Origin: Planctomycetaceae bacterium
GTDB lineage: Bacteria; Planctomycetota; Phycisphaerae; UBA1845; UTPLA1
Reading direction: 5' to 3'
Assembly: GCA_011525745.1 (NCBI GenBank)
Contig: WYBU01000147.1
Location: 1-33,813 of the forward strand
DNA length: 33,813 bases
A program made the position numbers and the translations under genes. Shown one piece after another: positions 7,534 to 15,287 of the stretch; position 1 is the stretch's first letter, and every line of letters starts with the position of its first letter. The notes under the pieces were generated by a model. It saw only the letters and a list, made by a program, of their open reading frames with translations. It was not told the DNA's origin and searched no databases.

Positions 7534-7591
7534 GGATCTCAAACCCCTCGCCTGTCGATTGGTGCGATCCAACCCCTCCCCACGGAAAGGA

Positions 7592-8650
7592 TTACGGTGC
7601 CGTAACCATGATTGCCGAAACCGCGATTTCGAACACATCCCCGTTGTGCGCCAGCGCGTTGCCGACCGCGTTGATCGGCAGGGCCGGATCGAAATAGACC
7701 TGGCCGGCGTTGACGGTCATGTTCCCGTCATAGGCGGCCTGGCCCATGGTCCAGGTGAACTCGCCCGTCGCCGCGTTGGCGTCGTCGGGCTGCGGGGCGA
7801 ACGCGTAGACCGCAGGATTCACCGCCGCGAATTCGCCGGGCACCTGGGCGGTCGCGCGGCCGCTGCCGATTGCGGTGCCGCCGTTGGCGGCCGTGCGGTT
7901 CTGATTGGTGTCGACGACGTTTTCCAGTGCGCCGGCGAGGTGAATGAACTTGCCGCCGCTGGACTGACCCGTGCCGCCGGAGCGGAGGAACATCACCATG
8001 GGCCGCTGGTTGGGCAGCAAAGTCGGAGGGAAGAACTCGCGCGGCAACTCGGCAAACACGTTGCCGAACGCCGCGCCGCCGTTATTCAGCATCGTGACGC
8101 CGGTCACGATAACTTCCACGTCACCGGCGATGGCGGCCAGGTTGAAGAGCGGCGCCGCGCCGCGTGACGTGACGTCGGCCGACGTCGTGCCTGGTCTCGT
8201 GGCGCGAATAAAGATCGTGAAGCCGTGAATCGAGTCATCGAGACCGGGAAAAACGACCGGGTCCGACGGAACCGACTTGACCGAGACGCGCGCCTGCGTG
8301 CCAGCGCCCAAGGCACTTGTCACGCTGTAAAAGACGCGGCCGTCCTGGGGATCGGTCGTGACGGCGGCATCGGCGGCGTCGCGTTCGCGGTCGCCGACGA
8401 CGGCAACGCCGATCGGTTCGAGCGTCACCGGCTCGTTGTTGATGATGACCGTGGCGCCGTTGTCGGTCGTCAGCGTGACGTTGAAGCCGACGCCGGGTTG
8501 CACACGGCCCAACACGCTGCCGACGTTGAGGGCGCTAATCCCCGAAGGCGACAGCAATGAACCTGGCGTCAGGTTGCCCAGCGTGGTGCAGCCCGCAATC
8601 AGCAAGGCCACGGCGCAGAGCAGGCTGACAGTCGAGATGGCGATGCGCAT
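7592..8650 (-). CDS. Putative lipoprotein of unknown function
   Basis: The 352-aa protein has a short signal sequence with lipobox IAGC (C21), so it is probably anchored in a membrane facing the periplasm. The rest is Gly-, Ala-, Thr- and Val-rich, with a repeated beta-strand look (for example FNVTLTTDNGATVIINNEPV near residues 56-75), and lacks catalytic motifs I recognise. Its C-terminal third has alternating strand and loop composition, suggesting an immunoglobulin-like or other beta-sandwich fold. AGGAGG lies 8 nt before ATG 8650, a strong ribosome-binding site. It has its own promoter and terminator, so it is a single-gene unit. Confidence 0.75.
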   Translation of the reverse strand: MRIAISTVSLLCAVALLIAGCTTLGNLTPGSLLSPSGISALNVGSVLGRVQPGVGFNVTLTTDNGATVIINNEPVTLEPIGVAVVGDRERDAADAAVTTDPQDGRVFYSVTSALGAGTQARVSVKSVPSDPVVFPGLDDSIHGFTIFIRATRPGTTSADVTSRGAAPLFNLAAIAGDVEVIVTGVTMLNNGGAAFGNVFAELPREFFPPTLLPNQRPMVMFLRSGGTGQSSGGKFIHLAGALENVVDTNQNRTAANGGTAIGSGRATAQVPGEFAAVNPAVYAFAPQPDDANAATGEFTWTMGQAAYDGNMTVNAGQVYFDPALPINAVGNALAHNGDVFEIAVSAIMVTAP

Positions 8651-8749
8651 AAGTCACCCTCCTGTTGCGCGTTGATCTCCGGCGTCGTGACCCGAGACAG
8701 ACTGAAAAGACGCCGCAGCGCGCGGGCGAATCGCGGTAAAGCTCTGTCT

Positions 8750-8779
8750 CTTATAACGCAACGTGGCTTGGAGCGTCAA
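8750..8779 (-). promoter_or_regulatory. Promoter of the lipoprotein gene
   Basis: Minus-strand TTGACG (8779-8774) and TATAAG (8755-8750) are separated by 18 nt. Transcription from about 8743 would leave a leader of roughly 93 nt before ATG 8650. Confidence 0.55.
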
Positions 8780-8859
8780 GGGAAAAACGGCGCGCCGCGG
8801 GCGGCCCCGGCCGCGAGCGGGCGGGGCGTGGGGGGTAACGCGGGCCGTTTGACCATCAT

Positions 8860-8875
8860 TCTATAATGACGACAT
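8860..8875 (+). promoter_or_regulatory. uvrC -10 element in the shared TCTAYAATGACGMCAT motif
   Basis: TATAAT at 8862-8867 is followed by GACGAC and then the ATG of uvrC. Normal -10 spacing puts transcription start at or beside the A of ATG (8874), implying a leaderless message. The same 16-nt motif occurs at both divergent promoters near 23.0-23.1 kb. A good -35 at the right distance was not found. Confidence 0.5.
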
Positions 8876-10508
8876 GGTCGGCGATTCAGACGGCAACCCC
8901 AGCCTGCGCGACAAGATACGCAACCTGCCCAAATCTCCGGGTGTTTACCTGATGAAAGACGGCCAGGGTCGCGTGCTTTACATTGGCAAGGCCAAGGACT
9001 TGCGTTCGCGGGTGGGCAGCTATTTCCAGGATTCGGCCGATCTTTTGGCGACGCGAGGTCCGGAAATCGCGCACATGGTAGGTCTGGTAGCGGACATCGA
9101 CTTTCTCGAGTGCGACACCGAAGTCGATGCACTGCTTCAGGAAAACCGCCTGATCAAGGACATCCAGCCGCGCTACAACGAGCGGCTGCGGGATGACAAG
9201 TCGTTTCCTTATCTTGAGATTACGGTGGGAGAGGATTTCCCGGGCGTCTTCGTCACGCGAAAACCGCGCCGCAAGGGGGTCAAGCTGTACGGCCCGTTCA
9301 CGTCGGCGGCCGGGTTGCGCGACGCGGTCAACGCGCTGCAAAAGGTCTTCAAATTCCGTACGTGCGAGCTGGACATTCGCGCCGCCGACGACAAGCGGCG
9401 GTTCTTTCGACCCTGCCTGCTGCACTCGATCAACCAGTGCACCGCCCCCTGCGCCGATCGAATCAGCCGCGAGCAGTACCGCGCGGACATCGACCGGCTG
9501 AAGCGCTTTCTGGCCAGCAAGCGCAGCGTCATTCTGCGACAAATGGAGCAGGAGATGAAAGACGCGGCGGCCGATCTGCGGTTCGAGGACGCCGCGTTGC
9601 TGCGCGACCGGATCAAGGCGATTCAATCGCTGTCGCTGTCGGGCGACGTCGATGAGCACGTGCAGCCGGAAGTGTTTCACGTCGATCCGCGGGCGGGGCT
9701 GGAGCGGCTGGCCAAGCTGCTGCGCCTGGACCAGGCGCCGCGGATCGTCGAGGGGATCGACATCGCCAATCTGCACGGCGAGGAGTCGGTCGGCTCGCTG
9801 GTGTGCTTCATCGACGGCATGCCGTTCAAGGGGGGCTATCGGCGGTTTCGCATCCGCTCGGTCGAGGGGATCGACGACTACGCGATGATCCGCGAGGTCG
9901 TGCAGCGGCGCTACAAGCACGCGGCCGAAGGCGAGGAGTTGTTTCCCGACGTGATTCTGATCGACGGCGGGCTGGGACAGTTGCACGCGGCGCTGGAGGC
10001 GTGCACCGATATGTTCGTCAAGCCGCCGATGGTGATTTCGCTGGCGAAGCGCGAGGAGCTGATCTACATCCAGAAGCGGGCGCAGCCGGTGAAGCTGTCG
10101 CGGAATGACGCGGCGCTGCGGCTGGTGCAGCACATTCGCGACGAAGCGCATCGCTTCGCGCAGCACTATCACCACATCCTGCGGCGAAAGAAGGTGTTCG
10201 AGGAAGAGCTGCGCGAGGGGCGGCGGCCCCCGCCTGTGCAGCGGCCGGCAAAGAGCGGAAAGGGGCGCAATCGCGCGGGCGGCAAGGGCGAGAAGACGCG
10301 ACGCAAGTCGAAGACGAGCGAAGCGGAATCGGCCGGAACCGAGCGGCTGTTCGGCAGCGACAATCCGGGGACGATCGGGCTGCCGATCGTGATGCCCGAA
10401 AAAAGCGGCGGGCAGGTGCCGGATGCCGATTATCGTCAATTGCTGGACGGCGATTCGCCACCGGCGACGGGCAATGATGAGGCGCAGGTGCATCCCGACG
10501 TGGAGTAA
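8874..10508 (+). CDS. uvrC: UvrABC excinuclease subunit C, without C-terminal HhH domain
   Basis: UvrC makes the two incisions of nucleotide excision repair. In the 544-aa protein, GVYLMKDGQGRVLYIGKA is the GIY-YIG 3' nuclease (about 21-100). Four cysteines C164, C181, C189 and C193 match the iron-sulfur ligands of UvrC. The UVR helices for UvrB binding follow (about 222-250). The RNase H-like 5' nuclease has D296 (GIDIAN), D364 (LIDGG) and H426 (RDEAHRFA). The usual tandem helix-hairpin-helix (GIGPKRR-type) is missing: after KVFEEELREG come about 95 residues of Lys/Arg/Gly/Pro-rich and then acidic low-complexity sequence. The start fits family N-termini and a leaderless mRNA. No frameshift is apparent, since the frame stays open through the tail. 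Confidence 0.94.
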   Translation: MVGDSDGNPSLRDKIRNLPKSPGVYLMKDGQGRVLYIGKAKDLRSRVGSYFQDSADLLATRGPEIAHMVGLVADIDFLECDTEVDALLQENRLIKDIQPRYNERLRDDKSFPYLEITVGEDFPGVFVTRKPRRKGVKLYGPFTSAAGLRDAVNALQKVFKFRTCELDIRAADDKRRFFRPCLLHSINQCTAPCADRISREQYRADIDRLKRFLASKRSVILRQMEQEMKDAAADLRFEDAALLRDRIKAIQSLSLSGDVDEHVQPEVFHVDPRAGLERLAKLLRLDQAPRIVEGIDIANLHGEESVGSLVCFIDGMPFKGGYRRFRIRSVEGIDDYAMIREVVQRRYKHAAEGEELFPDVILIDGGLGQLHAALEACTDMFVKPPMVISLAKREELIYIQKRAQPVKLSRNDAALRLVQHIRDEAHRFAQHYHHILRRKKVFEEELREGRRPPPVQRPAKSGKGRNRAGGKGEKTRRKSKTSEAESAGTERLFGSDNPGTIGLPIVMPEKSGGQVPDADYRQLLDGDSPPATGNDEAQVHPDVE

Positions 10509-10837
10509 CGACACGGCGATGACTGATAATTCCGCGCACGACCTTCCGGGGATGCTAATCTTACACTAACAGTTATATTCTCCGCCCCAGGTGAAATGAC
10601 TCGCGTGTGTTTTTGACTACGGCGAAAATTACGACCGAGTTGCTGCCGTATTTGATTCGGGATCGACTCCACAAGACGCCAACTCTTTCGCCGGCGATGA
10701 TCAATCGCAACGAAGTGTCCGCGTCAAACAGACGATCCCGCGGAATCGCTAAGAACGCTCCGTCCTAGAAAAGCTGTTGCAGGTCAATCCCATTCGCCTA
10801 CTCCCCCTGAATTGTGGTCGGCGCGCCGATTTTTCTC
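10509..10837. other. Gap between uvrC and the RHH promoter
   Basis: This stretch looks visibly richer in A+T than its neighbours. A TTG-started frame of 51 codons (10613-10768) is present but lacks a ribosome-binding site or recognisable motif. No RNA gene was recognised. It may be the remains of a lost gene. Confidence 0.4.
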
Positions 10838-10878
10838 TTGACTCCCATAGGAGTGTATGTACACTCCATTAAGAGTGT
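10838..10878 (+). promoter_or_regulatory. Promoter overlapped by tandem palindromic operator
   Basis: TTGACT (10838-10843) and TACACT (10860-10865) are 16 nt apart. Overlying them are two dyads: ACTCC-CATA-GGAGT (10841-10854) and ACACTC-CATTAA-GAGTGT (10861-10878). Their centres (10847.5 and 10869.5) are 22 bp apart, about two helical turns, placing both on one DNA face. The inner half-sites also form a third palindrome, GGAGTGTA-TG-TACACTCC. This is the arrangement expected for cooperative binding of a dimeric RHH protein, and the RHH gene is next downstream. Confidence 0.65.
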
Positions 10879-11053
10879 TCACTTTCACCGGCGATTCAGG
10901 CCCGCCCCGCCGCGAGCACATCGTCCGATGGACGACGCAGACGCGGTCGACGGCCACGCGATTGCCGGTGACGCGGGAAGCGGCGGGATTGACGCAAGAA
11001 AGGAGATGGGTAGGCTGACCGGCCTTGTCATTCGTGGCACTCAGGAGCAGGAC

Positions 11054-11302
11054 GTGGCCGCCGCAAAACGCAACCGCAAACGCGCAGGCGCCGTGACGCT
11101 GAAGATTCCGGCCGAGTTGTATCAGCGGCTCGGGCGGATGATCGAGGGAACGGGCTTTCGCAGCGTGACGGAGTTCGCGACGTTTGTGTTGCGCGATCTG
11201 GCGGCGGGCGGAGCCATCCGGCCCGAAGAAGGCCACGGCCTCACGCAGCGCGAAGTCGATCTGGTGCGCCAGCGGCTCAAGGCGCTGGGGTATCTCGAAT
11301 AG
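11054..11302 (+). CDS. Small ribbon-helix-helix (CopG-like) DNA-binding protein
   Basis: The 82-aa product has a basic N-terminal arm (KRNRKR), the strand AVTLKIP (13-19), helix A (AELYQRLGRMIEGTG, 20-34) and helix B starting SVTEFATFVLRDL (37-49). This is the MetJ/Arc/CopG-type strand-helix-helix pattern, in which strands of a dimer enter the major groove. The C-terminal EVDLVRQRLKALGYLE is a short helix seen in some members of this small-protein family. GTG 11054 was chosen because AGGAG lies 6 nt upstream. The frame is open back to 10814 (other starts 10928 and 11006), but that part crosses the operator and looks non-coding. The likely role is a repressor of its own gene, possibly also of the sulfate genes that follow; the latter is inference from position only. 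Confidence 0.75.
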   Translation: MAAAKRNRKRAGAVTLKIPAELYQRLGRMIEGTGFRSVTEFATFVLRDLAAGGAIRPEEGHGLTQREVDLVRQRLKALGYLE

Positions 11303-11655
11303 TCCGGCCGGTTCCGGTCACTCATTCTTTCGAAATCTCAGAACGGGTGATGACGGTGGCGTCATGCCCGCACGGGCGGCTGCTCCGTCATTTCCGCGCA
11401 TGCGGGAATCCGGTCGCGATGGCACTCGGACCGGACCCCCGCCTGCACGGGGGTGACGGTTCGATGATCCGAGCCGCAAGCGCCATCGCTGCGGTGAACG
11501 CAACATGAGCGTGTGACCCCGGCGCTGGCGCTTGGGGCTCGGATTAATCCGCGTGGCACGGGCTTGTAGCCCGTGCAAACACGAATCGGTCCGCCAGGCG
11601 GTCCCTACGTGCCGCTCGGATCAGGATGCAAGCGATTCGAAAGTGGAGGCGACAG
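11303..11655. other. Repeat-filled gap before the sulfate-binding protein gene
   Basis: The region contains sequence of the type GTCATTTCCGCGCATGCGGG (about 11388-11407), a repeat C inverted pair (11466-11494 and 11517-11543) separated by 22 bp, and palindrome A at 11556-11576 (GCACGGGCT-TGT-AGCCCGTGC). No gene, clear promoter or terminator is seen. Confidence 0.55.
11466..11576. repeat. Repeat C inverted pair plus palindrome A
   Basis: Copies of GATCCGAGCCGCAAGCGCCA (11466-11485 and onward) and its complement (11517-11543) face each other like a REPIN. Palindrome A (11556-11576) follows immediately and has 9-bp arms. Confidence 0.65.
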
Positions 11656-12720
11656 ATGGACCGGCGCAAGTTCGTACTATGCGGCGTGATGTGGGTGGCG
11701 GCGTTTCTCCTCGCCGGCCGCGCGGCGGCGGGTGACGACGTGACGCTGCTCAACGTGTCGTACGACCCGACGCGCGAATTCTACGTCGATTTCAACAAGG
11801 CCTTTGCCGAGCACTGGAAGGCACGCACGGGCCGCAACGTGACGATCCGCCAGTCGCACGGCGGGGCCGGCCGGCAGGCGCGGGCGGTCATCGACGGTCT
11901 CGAAGCCGACGTCGTCACGCTGGCGCTGGCGTACGACATCGACGTGATGGCCGAGAAAGCCCGCCTGCTGCCGCGCGACTGGCAGACGCGCCTGCCGCAC
12001 AACAGCGCGCCGTACACGTCGACGATCGTATTCCTCGTGCGCAAGGGCAATCCCAGGGGCATCCGCGACTGGCCGGACCTGCTGAAGCCCGACATTGAAA
12101 TCATCACGCCCAATCCGAAGACGTCGGGCGGGGCGCGGTGGAACTATTTGGCGGCGTGGGGCTACGTGATGCGGCGCGAGCTGGGCGACGATTCGAAGAG
12201 CGGCGGATGGCAGGACGCCGCGCGGGTGAAAGCCGCGGAGGAAAAGGCGCGGGCATTTGTGACGGCGCTGTTCAAGAAAGTGCCGGTGCTCGATTCCGGG
12301 GCGCGCGGCTCGACGACGACGTTCGTGCAGCGCGGCATCGGCGACGTGTTCTTGTCGTGGGAGAACGAGGCGTTTCTGGCGATCAACGAGCTGGGGCCGG
12401 AGAAGTTCGAGATCGTGGTGCCGTCTGTGAGCATCCTGGCCGAGCCGCCGGTGGCGCTGGTGGAGAAGTACGCCGACAAGCATGGCACGCGCGAGGTTGC
12501 TCAGGCGTTCCTGGAGTTCCTTTACTCGCCGACCGGACAGCGACTGGCGGCGAAGCACTTCTACCGGCCGGTCGAGCCGAAGCACGCCGATCCGACCGAT
12601 CTGCGGCGGTTTCCGGAGGTGAAGCTGTTCACGATCGACGAGGTGTTCGGCGGGTGGGGCAAGGCACAGCGGGCGCATTTTGATGATGGGGGGATATTCG
12701 ATCAGATTTATCGGCAATAA
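11656..12720 (+). CDS. sbp: Sulfate ABC transporter substrate-binding protein
   Basis: The 354-aa protein has a signal peptide (MDRRKFVLCGVMWVAAFLLA..., cleavage near RAAA-GDD) and is then a typical sulfate- or thiosulfate-binding protein of the periplasmic-binding fold. Family signatures are LLNVSYDPTREFYVDFNKAF at the mature start, SHGGAGRQARAV, and the ITPNPKTSGGARWNYLAAWG segment containing ligand-contacting residues. It delivers the oxyanion to the CysT/CysW/CysA transporter encoded downstream. ATG 11656 is preferred over 11626 because GGAGG lies 6 nt before it and the signal peptide then has a normal n-region. A 475-bp repeat-rich gap separates it from cysT, so separate transcription is possible. 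Confidence 0.94.
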   Translation: MDRRKFVLCGVMWVAAFLLAGRAAAGDDVTLLNVSYDPTREFYVDFNKAFAEHWKARTGRNVTIRQSHGGAGRQARAVIDGLEADVVTLALAYDIDVMAEKARLLPRDWQTRLPHNSAPYTSTIVFLVRKGNPRGIRDWPDLLKPDIEIITPNPKTSGGARWNYLAAWGYVMRRELGDDSKSGGWQDAARVKAAEEKARAFVTALFKKVPVLDSGARGSTTTFVQRGIGDVFLSWENEAFLAINELGPEKFEIVVPSVSILAEPPVALVEKYADKHGTREVAQAFLEFLYSPTGQRLAAKHFYRPVEPKHADPTDLRRFPEVKLFTIDEVFGGWGKAQRAHFDDGGIFDQIYRQ

Positions 12721-13195
12721 AAGGCACGAAGGCACGAATGGGAAACGTCGAAACGTCAAAACGCGGAGCAATCGGTCGTGAGTGCGCCAACGCGGCGGTG
12801 ACTGCTGATCCGAGCCGCAAGCGCCGGCGCGGCGCTCAGTCAGAGCCGCGAAGCGTCAGCGAGCGGGATGGGGTGGTTCGGTGATTTGTGAATCGTCTCA
12901 AACTTGTGACATGCGTGCAGCGCGCCGACGGGCTTCGGACGCACAGGTCAGAACGCGTATGAAAAGCACGACTCAAGGCGCCAGTGGCAGTCGAACATTT
13001 CGCTCCTTGCGACGACGGCGCGGCGCTCCCTCACGGTCGCGGTTCGGTTCAGGCTCCTCAAGCACATGCCAGGGAAACATGCTCGCTCGCGCTTGCGACG
13101 GGCGGATCCCGCTTGCTTGCGCTGCGCGGCTCTGATTCTCAGGGGATGCACCTCCGCGCAGGCGGGAGCCGTGCCACGCGAGGAATGACACGACG
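12721..13195. repeat. Repeat-rich gap between sbp and cysT
   Basis: Just after the sbp stop come two AAGGCACG octads and GTCGAAAC-type units (12721-12760). Repeat C follows at 12807-12835, trailed by GAGCCGCGAAGCGTCAGCGA, a pair also found together near 30949-31004. The rest holds further GC-rich repeat-like pieces up to the cysT ribosome-binding site. Open frames crossing it look like translated repeats. No convincing promoter was seen. Confidence 0.55.
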
Positions 13196-14035
13196 ATGCC
13201 GGCGATGCAGAAAAAACCGAGCGTGCTGCCGGGATTCGGCCTGAGCCTGGGGTACACCGTGATGTACCTCAGCCTGATCGTGCTGATTCCGCTGGGCGCG
13301 CTGTTCGCGCGGACGCTGGCGATGAGCTGGGCGGATTTCTGGAGCGCCGTGAGCAGCGCGCGGGTGTGGGCGTCGTACAAGCTGACCTTCGGAGCATCGC
13401 TGATTGCTGCGATCATCAACGCCGTCTTCGGCTTCGTGGTGGCGTGGTCGCTGGTTCGCTACCGCTTCCCCGGCCGCAAGCTGATCGATGCAATCGTCGA
13501 CCTGCCGTTCGCGCTGCCGACGGCGGTCTCGGGCATCGCCCTGACCGCGCTGTACGCGCCCAACGGCTGGTTCGGTCGGTGGCTGACGCCGCTGGGGATC
13601 AAGGCCGCCTTCGCGCCGCTGGGCGTGATGATCTCGCTGACGTTCATCGGCCTGCCGTTCGTCGTGCGCACGCTCCAGCCGGCGCTGGAGGACCTGGAAG
13701 CCGAGTCGGAAGAAGCGGCGGCCAGCCTGGGTGCGGGGCGATGGAGCACGTTTCGCCGCGTGATTCTGCCGGCCGTGCTGCCGGCGCTGCTGACCGGTTT
13801 CGCGCTGGCGTTAGCGCGGGCACTCGGGGAATACGGATCGGTCGTGTTCATCTCCGGCAACATGCCGATGCGGACCGAGATCACGTCGCTGTTGATCGTG
13901 ACGAAGCTGGAACAGTACGACTACGCGGGCGCCACGGCGATAGCGGTGGTGATGCTGGCGGCGTCGTTTGCGATTCTCCTGGGGATCAATCTGCTTCAGT
14001 GGTGGGCGGGCGCGCGGCGGCGGGGAGCGACGTAG
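13196..14035 (+). CDS. cysT: Sulfate ABC transporter permease CysT
   Basis: The 279-aa inner-membrane protein has about six hydrophobic segments. It contains DLPFALPTAVSGIALTALY (about 102-120), typical of CysT/CysU, and the EAA loop EAAASLGA (173-180) followed by GRWSTFRRVILP, which docks onto the ATPase. It forms the channel with CysW. AGGA about 11 nt before ATG 13196 and a second in-frame ATG at 13205 make the exact start uncertain by three residues. cysW follows after only 3 bp, so the two are co-translated. Confidence 0.95.
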   Translation: MPAMQKKPSVLPGFGLSLGYTVMYLSLIVLIPLGALFARTLAMSWADFWSAVSSARVWASYKLTFGASLIAAIINAVFGFVVAWSLVRYRFPGRKLIDAIVDLPFALPTAVSGIALTALYAPNGWFGRWLTPLGIKAAFAPLGVMISLTFIGLPFVVRTLQPALEDLEAESEEAAASLGAGRWSTFRRVILPAVLPALLTGFALALARALGEYGSVVFISGNMPMRTEITSLLIVTKLEQYDYAGATAIAVVMLAASFAILLGINLLQWWAGARRRGAT

Positions 14036-14038
14036 GCG

Positions 14039-14923
14039 ATGAGCGCGATCACGACGATTTCCGCGCAGCGATCCGCCGCAATCGGCCACAAGCCGAGCGC
14101 GGCAACGGCCGAACCGGCGTGGACGCGCCGGCTGCTGATTTCTATTTCGCTGGGCTTCCTCGGCCTGTTCCTGCTGGCGCCGCTGCTGGTGGTGTTTGCC
14201 GAAGCGCTGCGCGGCGGCGTGCGGGCCTATGTGGCGGCGTTCGCCGATCCCGATGCACGCGCGGCAATCCGCCTCACGCTGCTGGTGGCCGGCATCTCGG
14301 TGCCCGTGAACCTGGTCTTCGGCGTGATGGCGGCGTGGGCGATCGCCAAATTCGAGTTCCGCGGCAAGAGCGTGCTGGTGACGCTGATCGACCTGCCGTT
14401 CGCGATCTCGCCGGTGGTCAGCGGGCTGGTTTTCGTGCTGCTGTTCGGCATGCAGGGCTGGCTGGGGCCGTGGCTGGCGGCGCACGACATCCGGCTGATC
14501 TTCGCGGTGCCGGGAATCGTGTTGGCGACCGTGTTTGTCACTTTTCCGTTCGTCGCCCGCGAGTTGATCCCGCTGATGCAGGAACAGGGAACCGAAGACG
14601 AGGAGGCGGCGCTGTCGCTGGGCGCCGGCGGCTGGCAGACGTTCCGGCGGGTGACGCTGCCGAACGTGAAGTGGGCGCTGCTGTACGGCGTGATTCTGTG
14701 CAACGCGCGGGCGATGGGCGAGTTTGGCGCGGTGTCGGTGGTGTCGGGGCACGTTCGCGGGCTGACGAACACGATGCCGCTGCACGTGGAGATACTTTAC
14801 AACGAATACAACTTCGTGGCCGCGTTCGCGGTCGCCTCGCTGCTGGCGCTGCTGGCGTTGATCACGCTGGCGGCGAAGCAGCTCGTGCTGATTCGCGAGC
14901 AGGCCGCCGTCAGGAAAGGATGA
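14039..14923 (+). CDS. cysW: Sulfate ABC transporter permease CysW
   Basis: The 294-aa permease partner of CysT has a non-membrane N-terminal stretch of about 30 residues and then six hydrophobic segments. Family signs are IDLPFAISPVVSGLVFVLLF, the EAA loop EAALSLGA (189-196) with GGWQTFRRVTLP, and the C-terminal region NTMPLHVEILYNEYNFVAAF typical of CysW. It starts 3 bp after cysT, and a 50-codon ORF with its own Shine-Dalgarno site inside the cysW 3' end follows 3 bp after its stop, so the three form one translational unit. Confidence 0.95.
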   Translation: MSAITTISAQRSAAIGHKPSAATAEPAWTRRLLISISLGFLGLFLLAPLLVVFAEALRGGVRAYVAAFADPDARAAIRLTLLVAGISVPVNLVFGVMAAWAIAKFEFRGKSVLVTLIDLPFAISPVVSGLVFVLLFGMQGWLGPWLAAHDIRLIFAVPGIVLATVFVTFPFVARELIPLMQEQGTEDEEAALSLGAGGWQTFRRVTLPNVKWALLYGVILCNARAMGEFGAVSVVSGHVRGLTNTMPLHVEILYNEYNFVAAFAVASLLALLALITLAAKQLVLIREQAAVRKG

Positions 14924-14926
14924 GAT

Positions 14927-15079
14927 ATGTCGCCTGGAGATTTGTTTGTTTCGGCGATCGTGGAAGGGCTGGCGGGGCTGTTGATCGGCATGATCAACGC
15001 GCTGTTCAGCGCCGTCGTCGGCTCGATTCTGACGCCCATCCTCGAGCAATTGATGCAGTCGCTCGGACTGGGAGCGTAG
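14927..15079 (+). CDS. 50-aa hydrophobic microprotein coupled to cysW
   Basis: ATG 14927 lies 3 bp after the cysW stop with AAGGA (14916-14920) at 6-nt spacing, a near-ideal ribosome-binding site. The frame encodes 50 residues: MSPGDLFVSAIVEGLAGLLI at the start, GMINALFSAVVGSILTPILE in the middle, and a C-terminus QLMQSLGLGA. Acidic residues are few (D5, E13, E40), there is no Lys or Arg, and residues of about 6-38 could span or lie along the membrane. Codons end mostly in G or C, as in the neighbouring genes. I do not recognise a family. Position suggests an accessory or stabilising subunit of the sulfate permease, which is inference. Confidence 0.65.
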   Translation: MSPGDLFVSAIVEGLAGLLIGMINALFSAVVGSILTPILEQLMQSLGLGA

Positions 15080-15287
15080 GACCGGACGGTCCGCACAGCG
15101 GAATGGTCCGCACAGCCGACTCTGCGTCGGCGCCGCAAGCGCGGCGGTATTTGCTCGGACGTCAGGCGAATCGCGGAATTCGCGGGAACGGATTCCCACA
15201 CCAGCGGACCCTACGTCGGCGCCGCGGGAATTTCATCGCCGATCCCCCACGATCGCGGCTGGGCTGACCGTTCGGAGAGGAGCACGC
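15080..15287. repeat. Repeats between the microprotein gene and cysA
   Basis: GGTCCGCACAGC occurs twice at 17-bp period (15088-15099, 15105-15116). Repeat D (15166-15196) follows, with GCGAATCGCGGAATTCGCGG and GGATTCC, then CACACCAG. Another copy of D lies at 7325-7355. The gap could carry RNA structure that uncouples cysA expression from the permease genes; no terminator with a T-tract is present. Confidence 0.5.

Noticed and set aside
10613..10768. TTG-started frame of 51 codons after uvrC
   Set aside because: No ribosome-binding site, no motif, and a rare start codon; could be a gene remnant but not supportable.
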